Shown here in pieces: positions 1 through 6,058 of a stretch of DNA of 6,449 nt. The translations under genes and the position numbers were made by a program. The number at the start of each line of letters is the position of its first letter. Positions within the stretch are counted from its first letter, which is position 1. The DNA lies in assembly GCA_026197195.1 (NCBI GenBank), contig JAPHUG010000336.1:1-6449 (forward strand), in the 5' to 3' direction. This DNA is from Sedimenticola sp. (GTDB lineage Bacteria > Pseudomonadota > Gammaproteobacteria > Chromatiales > Chromatiaceae). The notes under the pieces were generated by a model that worked only from the letters and a program-made list of their open reading frames with translations, was not told where the DNA came from and searched no databases.

Positions 1-1027
1 AGTGAATATCCACTCCCATCTTCTCTGCCAGCAGGTTGGTATAATCAACCGCGTAACCCGTCGCCCGACCCTCTTTTGAGTAGAGGAAGGGGCTGTAATC
101 CATCTCAACATGGGCATGAATAACAGGGTGTGTTTTCAAAAACTGACGCTCATCGCCAGTCAGCTGCAAACTGGAACCTGACTTCCTTTCACCCCAGCGT
201 CGCTGGATGGCAATCAACTCCTCCTCTGTTATCAGTGTCATCCCTTTTTGCAGAATATCCCTCAGGACCAGGTTATCCTTGTTTACAGCCAGATTCATCA
301 CACTGGAGAAACGCTCATCTCTCACCTGCGCTGCCAGAACCAGATTGGGAATAAAGTTTTTCTGTAGCAGATAATCCAGCACCCCAACCATACCTACCGT
401 TGCATCGGCGCGGCCAAACGCCACCGCCTCCAGACACTCGAGGCTGTCTTTGACCAGCAGAAGCTTGATATCCGGATAATGCCGTTCCAGCAGCTCCTGC
501 CAGAAAAAGCCTTTTGGGATAACGACCGTCTTGCCCCGCAGATCATCCAAACCCTCTACTGCGACGCCCCCTTTACGGGTGAAGATACTGGCCGCCGCTA
601 CCAGGTAGGCATCGGTAAAGGCGAGGAACTCTCGCCGTGCCTCGGTATTGACGATATTCAACATCACATCAATATCCTTGGCACGAATCATCTGCATAAA
701 CTCAGACCAGCTTGGCCCGGTTACATACTCAACCCGAAAACCGGTCTTCTCTGCCAACAGGTTCATGTAATCAATGGAATAGCCTGCCGGGCGTCCATTT
801 TCATAAAAATTGAACGGCGGCCAATCCGTCTCATTATGAACACGCAACACGGGATAAGCCTGAATAAAGGCCTGCTCATCGGGAGAGAAGGTCTCCGCGC
901 CATGCGTAGCCGTAAGAGCTCCGCCGGAGAAGCTGGAGAGAAGAAGGGTTAGAAGGAGACACAGGCCTAGATACGACCATCGAAACAGATCGTGTTTTAT
1001 GGCAGTCCGCTCACCTGTACTCAACAT
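1..1027 (-). CDS. Exported tandem SBP_bac_3 (Venus flytrap) protein, N-terminal part; C-terminus outside window
   Basis: The frame is open from the ATG at 1027-1025 to the window edge, giving 342 residues with no stop. A Shine-Dalgarno AAGGA (1038-1034) lies six bases before this ATG and fixes the start. Residues about 12-44 form a signal peptide or anchor: a basic start, then a leucine-rich core at 20-33. Residues about 50-280 make a full family-3 solute-binding domain, with the opening DWPPFNFYENG (68-78), GYSIDYMNLLAEK (82-94), and NTEARREFLAFTDAY (127-141), where R131 matches the ligand-binding arginine of HisJ-type proteins. At about 290 a second copy begins (DYSPF at 310-314, GYAVDYTNLLAEK at 324-336) and is cut by the window. 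In this superfamily two flytraps in tandem usually precede a membrane segment and a histidine kinase (BvgS/EvgS type) or a GGDEF/EAL output. That output is inferred, not seen. A plain double-domain binding protein is the alternative. Confidence 0.85.
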   Translation of the reverse strand, partial: MLSTGERTAIKHDLFRWSYLGLCLLLTLLLSSFSGGALTATHGAETFSPDEQAFIQAYPVLRVHNETDWPPFNFYENGRPAGYSIDYMNLLAEKTGFRVEYVTGPSWSEFMQMIRAKDIDVMLNIVNTEARREFLAFTDAYLVAAASIFTRKGGVAVEGLDDLRGKTVVIPKGFFWQELLERHYPDIKLLLVKDSLECLEAVAFGRADATVGMVGVLDYLLQKNFIPNLVLAAQVRDERFSSVMNLAVNKDNLVLRDILQKGMTLITEEELIAIQRRWGERKSGSSLQLTGDERQFLKTHPVIHAHVEMDYSPFLYSKEGRATGYAVDYTNLLAEKMGVDIH

Positions 1028-1133
1028 AGTGCATCCTTACTACGGTGTGAATGTGATCGAGGTCCGTCTCATGTATCACTGTATCAGCATAGCGAGAGTC
1101 GGTATAAAACCCAACCGACAACACGTGGGGTTT
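1028..1133 (-). promoter_or_regulatory. Upstream region of the tandem flytrap gene, with a short direct repeat
   Basis: This 106-base gap separates the unknown membrane protein from the flytrap gene and should hold the latter's promoter and the former's transcript end. The seven-base word TGTATCA occurs at 1072-1078 and 1080-1086 (read TGATACA twice on the minus strand), a head-to-tail repeat 45-61 bases before the start codon. It could be half-sites for a regulator or chance. I see no convincing -35/-10 pair. The Shine-Dalgarno AAGGA is at 1038-1034. Confidence 0.3.
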
Positions 1134-1134
1134 T
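1098..1134 (-). terminator. Weak possible terminator after the unknown membrane protein
   Basis: Directly after the stop codon of the upstream gene, on the minus strand, AAAACCC (1134-1128) can pair with GGGTTTT (1112-1106) around a 15-base loop. A competing stem pairs GTCGGT with ACCGAC (1119-1114 with 1103-1098). The first stem has only three GC pairs and its own U-rich arm serves as the tail, so it is much weaker than a classic intrinsic terminator. The two stems are mutually exclusive because they share bases. Read-through into the flytrap gene is quite possible. Confidence 0.3.
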
Positions 1135-2450
1135 TACTCCGGGCTGTTGACAACCTCACGTCTTAATACCTCTACCCGCTTTATTTTTTGAACCGGTATG
1201 TAGACGGTCATTCGACCACCATGCAGACGCTGCTCGACATCCAGCTGATTATTTTTCATTGCTATCAACACCCCTTGCTGCGGGGTATCACGGTCATTCA
1301 GCAAGATTCGCACATCCCGACCCAGATAGCGCGGTAAATCATCCAACGGGGTTGTGATATAGCGAACGCTTACACGTTTTGGGGCGGGCTCTCGTTTGGT
1401 TTGGCCTGTTATCGGGGCCGTATCACCCTGCGATGGCGCGCCGAGCAAACTGGCCAGCTCCCGTGAACCCTCAGGCAGGGTAAAGCTGAGGTCGCTGATA
1501 GGCTGATCATTAATGCTGACCTGAACACCCAGCACACGCACCAGATCCTGTGGCTTGTAGGCGTTTAATACCGCGGGGTTTATCGGGCCATCAGGCGATA
1601 GGGAGATAACCAGCTCACCGGGCTGCGTGATCAGATGACGCAGGACAAAGCGAATACCCTGCCCCGGAACAAAGCCCAGGTTTTTCAGGTAATGGTCACC
1701 CTTATCAATAAATAACGTATCGATGAAAGCCGACCGATCTAGACCTGCCTGAGCCGCACAGGTATCAACCACCCGTTGCGTGTAACCCTGATCCATTTGA
1801 TACCGAATAATCATTCGCCCAAGCTGGGGAACGGCACCCACCATCAGGGCACCGGGCTGGGAAACCCCCGTTACTCCCATCTCCAGGCGCACAGAAGCCA
1901 ATCCTGCAAGGGCATAATCGGTAAACAGGTTGACCTCGCCAGCCCGCTGATCATACTCATAACGCAGGCCTGCATCAGCAATCAGTTGCTGGAAACCCAG
2001 TTGTTCAATACCTGTTTGGGCGAGTATTCCACCCAGACTGCACATCTCAGGCGATTGGCCGGAAGCTGTAAAGCCAAAGGACTCGGCAAAATCACTACCC
2101 AGTGGAATACGGATACGCTTCATTAGGAGATGGAGTCGTTCAGGCGGCTGCTCCATCTTGAAACCACCGGCCACATCGAGGAGAAACTCAACCCCCCGAC
2201 CTTTAAGCTCTGCGCGATCAATATCGATACCAACCGGCGCACCCACCGGCGTCAACTTAATATCTGCAACCGAGATGACACCTCTGAGGCTGGTATCAAT
2301 CCCACCGTATTTCAGTGTGACAAACGGCGCCGACAGGGCCGCCATACGGTCCAAACCCTGTTTGACCTGGTAGTAGAGGTAGCCCTTTATACCGCCATAG
2401 GCAACCAGCCCAATAACGACGGGAACCAGCAGGACATTCTTTAGCTTCAC
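1134..2450 (-). CDS. Unrecognised membrane-anchored protein with C-terminal SH3/LSm-like barrel
   Basis: A 438-residue protein that I do not recognise as a named family. The start codon is GTG (2450-2448), chosen because AGGAG (2461-2457) sits six bases upstream and a hydrophobic segment follows at once. Residues 5-27 (KNVLLVPVVIGLVAYGG core) form one N-terminal membrane anchor or uncleaved signal, placing the rest outside the cytoplasm. Residues about 30-335 are rich in alternating hydrophobic strands, with two cysteines (C137, C231) that could pair in the periplasm. The 40-70 stretch resembles the opening of YdgA/DUF945-like or AsmA-like beta proteins, but only loosely. A Gln/Thr/Pro-rich linker (about 338-358) leads to residues 375-430, whose pattern (GRDVRILLND, GVLIAMKNNQLDV, MTVYIPVQKIKRVEV) suits a five-strand SH3/LSm barrel. 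The gene begins 20 bases after tyrA and is probably co-transcribed with it. Its function is unknown. Confidence 0.85.
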   Translation of the reverse strand: MKLKNVLLVPVVIGLVAYGGIKGYLYYQVKQGLDRMAALSAPFVTLKYGGIDTSLRGVISVADIKLTPVGAPVGIDIDRAELKGRGVEFLLDVAGGFKMEQPPERLHLLMKRIRIPLGSDFAESFGFTASGQSPEMCSLGGILAQTGIEQLGFQQLIADAGLRYEYDQRAGEVNLFTDYALAGLASVRLEMGVTGVSQPGALMVGAVPQLGRMIIRYQMDQGYTQRVVDTCAAQAGLDRSAFIDTLFIDKGDHYLKNLGFVPGQGIRFVLRHLITQPGELVISLSPDGPINPAVLNAYKPQDLVRVLGVQVSINDQPISDLSFTLPEGSRELASLLGAPSQGDTAPITGQTKREPAPKRVSVRYITTPLDDLPRYLGRDVRILLNDRDTPQQGVLIAMKNNQLDVEQRLHGGRMTVYIPVQKIKRVEVLRREVVNSPE

Positions 2451-2461
2451 AGTCGTCTCCT
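2451..2461 (-). promoter_or_regulatory. Shine-Dalgarno site that sets a GTG start
   Basis: AGGAG at 2461-2457 with a six-base spacer to GTG (2450-2448). The match and spacing are near ideal. The site lies wholly inside the 20-base gap after the tyrA stop codon, which explains how a GTG start can be used efficiently here. Confidence 0.7.
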
Positions 2462-2470
2462 GATATGAGG

Positions 2471-3577
2471 TCAGGGTCGGTCCTCTGGCCTCCTGGCCAG
2501 AAAAGCCTTTCCTTGTGCCATTAATTCAACAAATCCCTGCTCATCGCCATCCAGCACTCGCCCTGCAACCTGGGTCACCGCATTCAGTAACGTCACCAGC
2601 GCTCGTGGACTGTGGGTATTCAGGGATTGAATTTCAAAGTAGAGATAGGGATTCTCTTCCGCCACCCGGCTGGCCACATCCATCTGGGCATCAAACGTGC
2701 TGCTGGAGAGCTTGGCCAGGCCTTCAGCCTGCTCACCACTCTGGGAAAGCGCATTGAAGAAGGCAATATTTACCGCATGGGAAAGCCCCAGCACATAGGC
2801 CATCGCATGATCATGACCATCCAATGACATGCTGACTTGGTCAGCCATGGTGGAATTAAACAGCTCGCGCGCCGTGGCCGTCGCCTCGGACACCCCCAAA
2901 TCAACAAAAACCACGTTACGACCCGACAGCAGTTCCGTATCCGGCCCAAACATGGGGTGAATAGAGGTTACACGACAGCCTGCGGCCACCAGTCGCTGTA
3001 AAGGCTCCGCCAGCGGACCCTTGAGCGAACTGATGTCGAAGATAATCCCGCCCGGCTTCCTGTCACAGAGTTCATTCAGCAGTAACACCGTCTCCTTTAT
3101 CGGTGTCGCGACCACAATCAGATCATGGCTAAGATCTGATTCAGCCAACGCGGTAAAGTGCCTGTGCCCGGAGAGGGCCGGCTGTGGATCGCAGATCTCA
3201 ACACCATAGCCCTGGGCATCCAGAAAACGGACAAACCACTGCCCCATCTGACCGGCACCACCGACCACCAGCGCCCGCTTGCCACTACCGGTACGCTCGG
3301 AGGTGACTTTATCCAGCTCCTGGGCCGCAAGTGAGGCACGGATCAGCAGACGAAACATCTCCTCTCCGATATCCTCATCCACACCGACCCGTCGGGCGGT
3401 TTCCCGGGCAAGATTCAGTACATCTTTTTCCCGGGCATAATCCCGCGTGCCGCGACCGGCAGAGGATTTAACCCGGCCTATCTCGGCTACAATAGCCTGG
3501 CGGCGCGCCACCATCTCCAACAGCTCCACATCAAGACTGGAGAGCTTTTCTCTCAGCGCCTGCAGATCCTTCATCAT
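2471..3577 (-). CDS. tyrA: Bifunctional chorismate mutase / prephenate dehydrogenase (T-protein)
   Basis: Converts chorismate to prephenate and then, with NAD+, to 4-hydroxyphenylpyruvate, the committed branch to tyrosine in the cytoplasm. I start at the ATG at 3577, giving 368 residues (E. coli TyrA has 373), because AGGA (3586-3583) lies five bases upstream. An in-frame ATG at 3610 would add 11 residues but has a poorly spaced GAGG. Residues 1-90 are an AroQ-class mutase. R9, R26, K37, D46, R49, E50, S82 and Q86 all fall exactly two below the E. coli P-protein catalytic set (R11, R28, K39, D48, R51, E52, S84, Q88). Residues 101-368 are the dehydrogenase: the Rossmann loop GGAGQMG (106-112), D130 at the end of the second strand favouring NAD, and HPMFGPD (207-213) with catalytic H207. 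The 3' neighbour follows after 20 bases. No TyrR box is seen. Nothing appears degraded. Confidence 0.95.
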   Translation of the reverse strand: MMKDLQALREKLSSLDVELLEMVARRQAIVAEIGRVKSSAGRGTRDYAREKDVLNLARETARRVGVDEDIGEEMFRLLIRASLAAQELDKVTSERTGSGKRALVVGGAGQMGQWFVRFLDAQGYGVEICDPQPALSGHRHFTALAESDLSHDLIVVATPIKETVLLLNELCDRKPGGIIFDISSLKGPLAEPLQRLVAAGCRVTSIHPMFGPDTELLSGRNVVFVDLGVSEATATARELFNSTMADQVSMSLDGHDHAMAYVLGLSHAVNIAFFNALSQSGEQAEGLAKLSSSTFDAQMDVASRVAEENPYLYFEIQSLNTHSPRALVTLLNAVTQVAGRVLDGDEQGFVELMAQGKAFLARRPEDRP

Positions 3578-3586
3578 AAATATCCT
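3578..3586 (-). promoter_or_regulatory. Shine-Dalgarno site supporting the internal tyrA start
   Basis: AGGA at 3586-3583, five bases before ATG 3577-3575, which is followed at once by a second ATG at 3574-3572. This favours a start 11 codons inside the longest open frame. Homologous T-proteins also begin within a few residues of this point relative to the first catalytic arginine. Confidence 0.6.
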
Positions 3587-3600
3587 GGAATAGATAGCCG

Positions 3601-3623
3601 GCTGAGGCATCCCTCATGCCAGC
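3601..3623 (-). other. Hairpin in the tyrA leader covering the alternative upstream ATG
   Basis: On the minus strand GGCAT (3620-3616) pairs perfectly with ATGCC (3610-3606) around a five-base GAGGG loop. GCT/AGC (3623-3621 with 3603-3601) extends the stem past a two-base bulge. The ATG of the longer tyrA reading frame is inside the stem. There is no run of T after it, so it is not an intrinsic terminator. It could mask the upstream start or be incidental. Confidence 0.35.
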
Positions 3624-3663
3624 TTATGACCTATGTATCGACACGAAAGGTTAAATCTTCAGA

Positions 3664-4278
3664 TTAATCCGGCCTGGCCAAGGTGATCACATCACCGCCG
3701 GCAAAATACTCTCTTGCGCCAAGGCGCCCCAGAGGATTCAGCCTGTCAGCATGGATTTTCAGTCGGCCCCTGGCATCCGTTTCGGCCACGCCATCATCCA
3801 TATAGAGATGGGTCAGGCGACCAAAGATCAGTGCCTGAGGCACCGGACCCAGCTCCTTGATTTCGTATAATTCGCAGGCCATCGCCAGGCGGCAATCCGC
3901 CAGCCGGGGAAGTTTTGAGCCGGGGAACTCGGCCAGTTCAAGACCCAGCTCAGTCACCTCTGACACCCCGGCAGGCAGGGTGGCTGAACTCTCATTGACC
4001 CGATTGATCTGCTCAACATAGGGCAGATGAACGACAAACGATGAGCGGGCCTCTATATTGACCCGAGTATCCTTTGCCGAGCCATCAGGCTTTTTTCCCA
4101 GCGAAAGCATGATCAGTGGAGGATCACTGCATACCGCATTGAAATAAGAGAATGGAGCCAGGTTGTAATCGCCTCCTGGATTCTCCGTTAACACCCAGGC
4201 AATGGGCCTGGGAATAATCGCCTGAGTCATGGCGAAATAGGTGTCACTGGTACTCAACTCAGAGAGGTCAACTATCAT
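3664..4278 (-). CDS. Flavin reductase family protein (FMN-binding split barrel)
   Basis: A 204-residue protein of the flavin reductase-like, FMN-binding split-barrel family (DIM6/NTAB group), expected in the cytoplasm. Hallmarks in order: the phosphate/FMN-contact stretch IIPRPIAWV (21-29), NLAPFSYFNAV (39-49), PPLIMLSLG (53-61) and KDTRVNI (69-75). The C-terminal half (about 135-190, with LIFGRLTHLYMDD near 150) closes the barrel. Members either reduce free flavin with NAD(P)H for a partner oxygenase or use bound FMN themselves. Sequence alone does not say which, and no oxygenase gene is nearby. The ATG (4278-4276) overlaps the stop of the phosphatase-like gene by four bases (ATGA) and has no good Shine-Dalgarno, so translation is probably coupled to that gene. 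The stop is 86 bases before tyrA. The family call is solid and the physiological role unknown. Confidence 0.9.
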   Translation of the reverse strand: MIVDLSELSTSDTYFAMTQAIIPRPIAWVLTENPGGDYNLAPFSYFNAVCSDPPLIMLSLGKKPDGSAKDTRVNIEARSSFVVHLPYVEQINRVNESSATLPAGVSEVTELGLELAEFPGSKLPRLADCRLAMACELYEIKELGPVPQALIFGRLTHLYMDDGVAETDARGRLKIHADRLNPLGRLGAREYFAGGDVITLARPD

Positions 4279-5444
4279 CCGTTTAGGTCCATACAGATTA
4301 AAGGAACGTACATCTCCTGTGGAGAAAGACCGCCGTGAACGCCGATATGACTCAACGGACGCTCCCCGGGCAACTCGCTTGTCATAATATAATTATCCTT
4401 CATGACCAGGGCATAGTGGCCAATCCGATCCCGCAACCGGGGGTGGGGCTCACCCAGTCCAAACACGCCATCGGCAAGCAGCTGCTCACTGCTGAATAAG
4501 GTGGTCACTTCAGACAGCTCATTATTGATGTAGGACTCAAAGGCCGTTCGTCGATCAGGGTGAACATAACAGAATGCCAAACGGGGTTCCCCACAGAGAG
4601 GCATCATCAATGTATCGGCTAATGCAGGGTGGTCTGATAATCGAATCGTCTGTGCGGGTGTGGTATCGACAAAGCCATGATCAGCCGTTACCAGCACCAC
4701 CGTATCGGTACCCTTGATTCGGGCAGTCATGTCGCTAAATCCCTGATCCAATGCTCGCAGGTGCGCGGCCACCTCGGGGCTGGCCACCCCATGCTCATGG
4801 GACAGGCTGTCAAATTCAGGCCAGTAGGCATAGATAAAATTCCGCCCACGTCCTGAATTCACCGCACCCTGAATCCCTTTAAACATGCCCTGCATGCCAC
4901 CGCGATAGGGACGGAGTCGTCCCCGCCCGGTGAACGCCCGATTGAATGTCGAGCCGGCTATCCAGTCGGGAATAACCAAATGACTCTCCACCGACAGTCG
5001 ATCATAGAAGGGCTCAACGCCACTCAGTTGCCGGGGGTGTAGCACCCGCTCATCTATCGGCATCCGCCCAAGACGGGTGGTATAGGGCAAAATAGTCAGC
5101 ACTGATCCCACTTCGGAAAAGTAGGTAAACCAGCCCGTCAGGCCGTGTTGCTGCGGCGGCAGGCCACTCAAAAAAGTCGGTATGGCGGTCGCTGTGGTGG
5201 AGGGGCAGACCGACGTCATTGAACCCAGGGTGTGTTGGAACAGCACCGTGTCCGGGGCATGGGATTTGAGATGCTGATAGCCCAGCCCATCGACTACCAG
5301 CAGCACTACATTGCGTGCCTTGCCCAATCGGGTTCCATCAAGCGATGAGTGTGGGGCGTAGCCGGTCTCCCAGCCCCCCATTGCCAAGGCAATGGAGGAC
5401 ATGAGATTGGCTATACTGCCCCCATGATAATCTGGAAAAACCAT
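4275..5444 (-). CDS. Type I phosphodiesterase / nucleotide pyrophosphatase-like enzyme (alkaline phosphatase superfamily)
   Basis: A 389-residue metal-dependent phosphoester hydrolase of the alkaline phosphatase superfamily, closest by motif to the type I phosphodiesterase/nucleotide pyrophosphatase group. The two-metal ligand set looks complete: D52 in VVDGLG, the nucleophile threonine in CPSTTATAIPT (T83 or T84), D212 and H216 in EFDSLSHEHG, D255-H256 in TADHG, and H370 in VHGGLSPQEM near the C-terminus. The last motif also recalls PglZ-type members. There is no signal peptide, unlike classical secreted alkaline phosphatases, so it probably acts in the cytoplasm. The substrate cannot be told. 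It starts three bases after the FKBP stop (TGA TTT ATG) with only a distant GGAG, and it overlaps the flavin reductase by four bases, so it is central to a coupled trio. The early conserved-looking PDYHGGSIANLM (4-15) supports the chosen ATG over M15. Confidence 0.9.
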   Translation of the reverse strand: MVFPDYHGGSIANLMSSIALAMGGWETGYAPHSSLDGTRLGKARNVVLLVVDGLGYQHLKSHAPDTVLFQHTLGSMTSVCPSTTATAIPTFLSGLPPQQHGLTGWFTYFSEVGSVLTILPYTTRLGRMPIDERVLHPRQLSGVEPFYDRLSVESHLVIPDWIAGSTFNRAFTGRGRLRPYRGGMQGMFKGIQGAVNSGRGRNFIYAYWPEFDSLSHEHGVASPEVAAHLRALDQGFSDMTARIKGTDTVVLVTADHGFVDTTPAQTIRLSDHPALADTLMMPLCGEPRLAFCYVHPDRRTAFESYINNELSEVTTLFSSEQLLADGVFGLGEPHPRLRDRIGHYALVMKDNYIMTSELPGERPLSHIGVHGGLSPQEMYVPLICMDLNG

Positions 5445-5447
5445 AAA

Positions 5448-5879
5448 TCAGGCAGCGATCTCCACCAGCTCCAGCTCAAAGGTCAAGGCCTTCCCCGCCA
5501 GTGGGTGATTGCCATCCAAAGTGGCTGTAGCCTCATCCAGCTCGATTACCACCAGACGAAAAACCTGGCCGTCAGGACCCTGCGCCTGTAACTGCGCACC
5601 GATCGCCAATTCAATCTCCGCAGGGATCTGCTCACGCTCTACTTTCTGTACCAGCTCAGGCTGATGCGCCCCGTAGGCCTCATCAGCAGGTATATTGACC
5701 GTTTTGGTCTCACCGACAGTCATCTCTTCCAACGCCTTTTCAAAGCCAGGGATAACCTGGCCCTGACCCAGCGTGAATTCCAGTGGTTCACGTCCGGCTG
5801 AAGAATCGAATTGGGTTCCATCTTCCAGGGTGCCCGTGTAATGAACCTTGACGGTCTGACCAAGTTGAGGTGATGACAT
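5448..5879 (-). CDS. FKBP-type peptidyl-prolyl cis-trans isomerase, SlyD-like
   Basis: A 143-residue cytoplasmic prolyl isomerase/chaperone of the bacterial FKBP group that carries an inserted flap (IF) domain, like SlyD and FkpB/SlpA. The FKBP core covers residues 1-70 and about 122-143: VHYTGTLEDGTQFDSS (12-27), FTLGQGQVIPGFEKAL (35-50) with V42-I43 in the active site, EMTVGE (52-57) and EAYG (67-70). The IF chaperone insert runs from about 71 to 121. The core resumes with DGNHPLAG (122-129). It lacks the His/Cys-rich metal-binding tail of E. coli SlyD, so nickel handling is not expected. The ATG (5879-5877) has AGGAG (5892-5888) eight bases upstream. It is the first gene of the minus-strand cluster and is divergent from the RNA methyltransferase. 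Whether it should be called slyD or fkpB is uncertain, so no symbol is given. Confidence 0.93.
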   Translation of the reverse strand: MSSPQLGQTVKVHYTGTLEDGTQFDSSAGREPLEFTLGQGQVIPGFEKALEEMTVGETKTVNIPADEAYGAHQPELVQKVEREQIPAEIELAIGAQLQAQGPDGQVFRLVVIELDEATATLDGNHPLAGKALTFELELVEIAA

Positions 5880-6058
5880 AACTGTGTCTCCTATGTGATT
5901 TGCATATTAATAAATACCGAACAGCACCCAATGCTGCTCTCTGTATACGATTGCAACCACGCACAAGTACACGGCCAACAACCTGAGTCCCGTCAACGTG
6001 GGACAAAGCGCTATTATCATGGCATGATTCCGGCTTCATTTCCGCACCCAATACCGTT
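5880..6058. promoter_or_regulatory. Divergent intergenic region between the FKBP cluster and the RNA methyltransferase
   Basis: These 179 bases separate two divergent start codons and must carry both promoters. The minus-strand side is AT-rich (5893-5917) next to the FKBP Shine-Dalgarno, as expected for a promoter, but no -35/-10 pair stands out. On the plus strand TATTAT (6012-6017) matches the -10 consensus at five of six positions, 41 bases before the methyltransferase ATG, without a good -35. Two small inverted repeats are present: CAGCA/TGCTG (5922-5926, 5932-5936) and GTCCC/GGGAC (5987-5991, 6000-6004). Either could be a regulator site or leader hairpin; both are short enough to be chance. 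Confidence 0.45.

Noticed and set aside
130..354. Plus-strand 74-codon open frame
   Set aside because: Antisense to the flytrap gene in a region that codes for the end of the first binding domain and the start of the second; no supporting feature of its own.
479..952. Plus-strand 157-codon open frame
   Set aside because: It lies wholly opposite the flytrap gene, whose minus-strand translation shows clear SBP_bac_3 motifs; the plus-strand product has no recognisable domain or start signal.
1776..2444. Three plus-strand open frames (71-116 codons) opposite the unknown membrane protein
   Set aside because: The minus-strand frame is longer, has an ideal Shine-Dalgarno and a membrane anchor. Although that protein is unrecognised, the antisense products look like random low-complexity translations.
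2515..3339. Small open frames inside tyrA on both strands
   Set aside because: tyrA is unambiguous by catalytic residues; these are frame shadows of it.
3578..3663. Riboswitch, TyrR box or attenuator ahead of tyrA
   Set aside because: Only a short hairpin is present; no TGTAAA-N6-TTTACA palindrome, no tyrosine-rich leader peptide and no terminator with a T run were seen.
5349..5591. Plus-strand 80-codon frame across the FKBP/phosphatase junction
   Set aside because: Both minus-strand genes at this place have strong family motifs; no ribosome-binding site or domain supports the plus-strand frame.
5788..6051. Minus-strand 87-codon frame running from the intergenic region into the FKBP gene
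   Set aside because: It overlaps the FKBP N-terminus out of frame, has no recognisable motif, and covers what should be the divergent promoter region.
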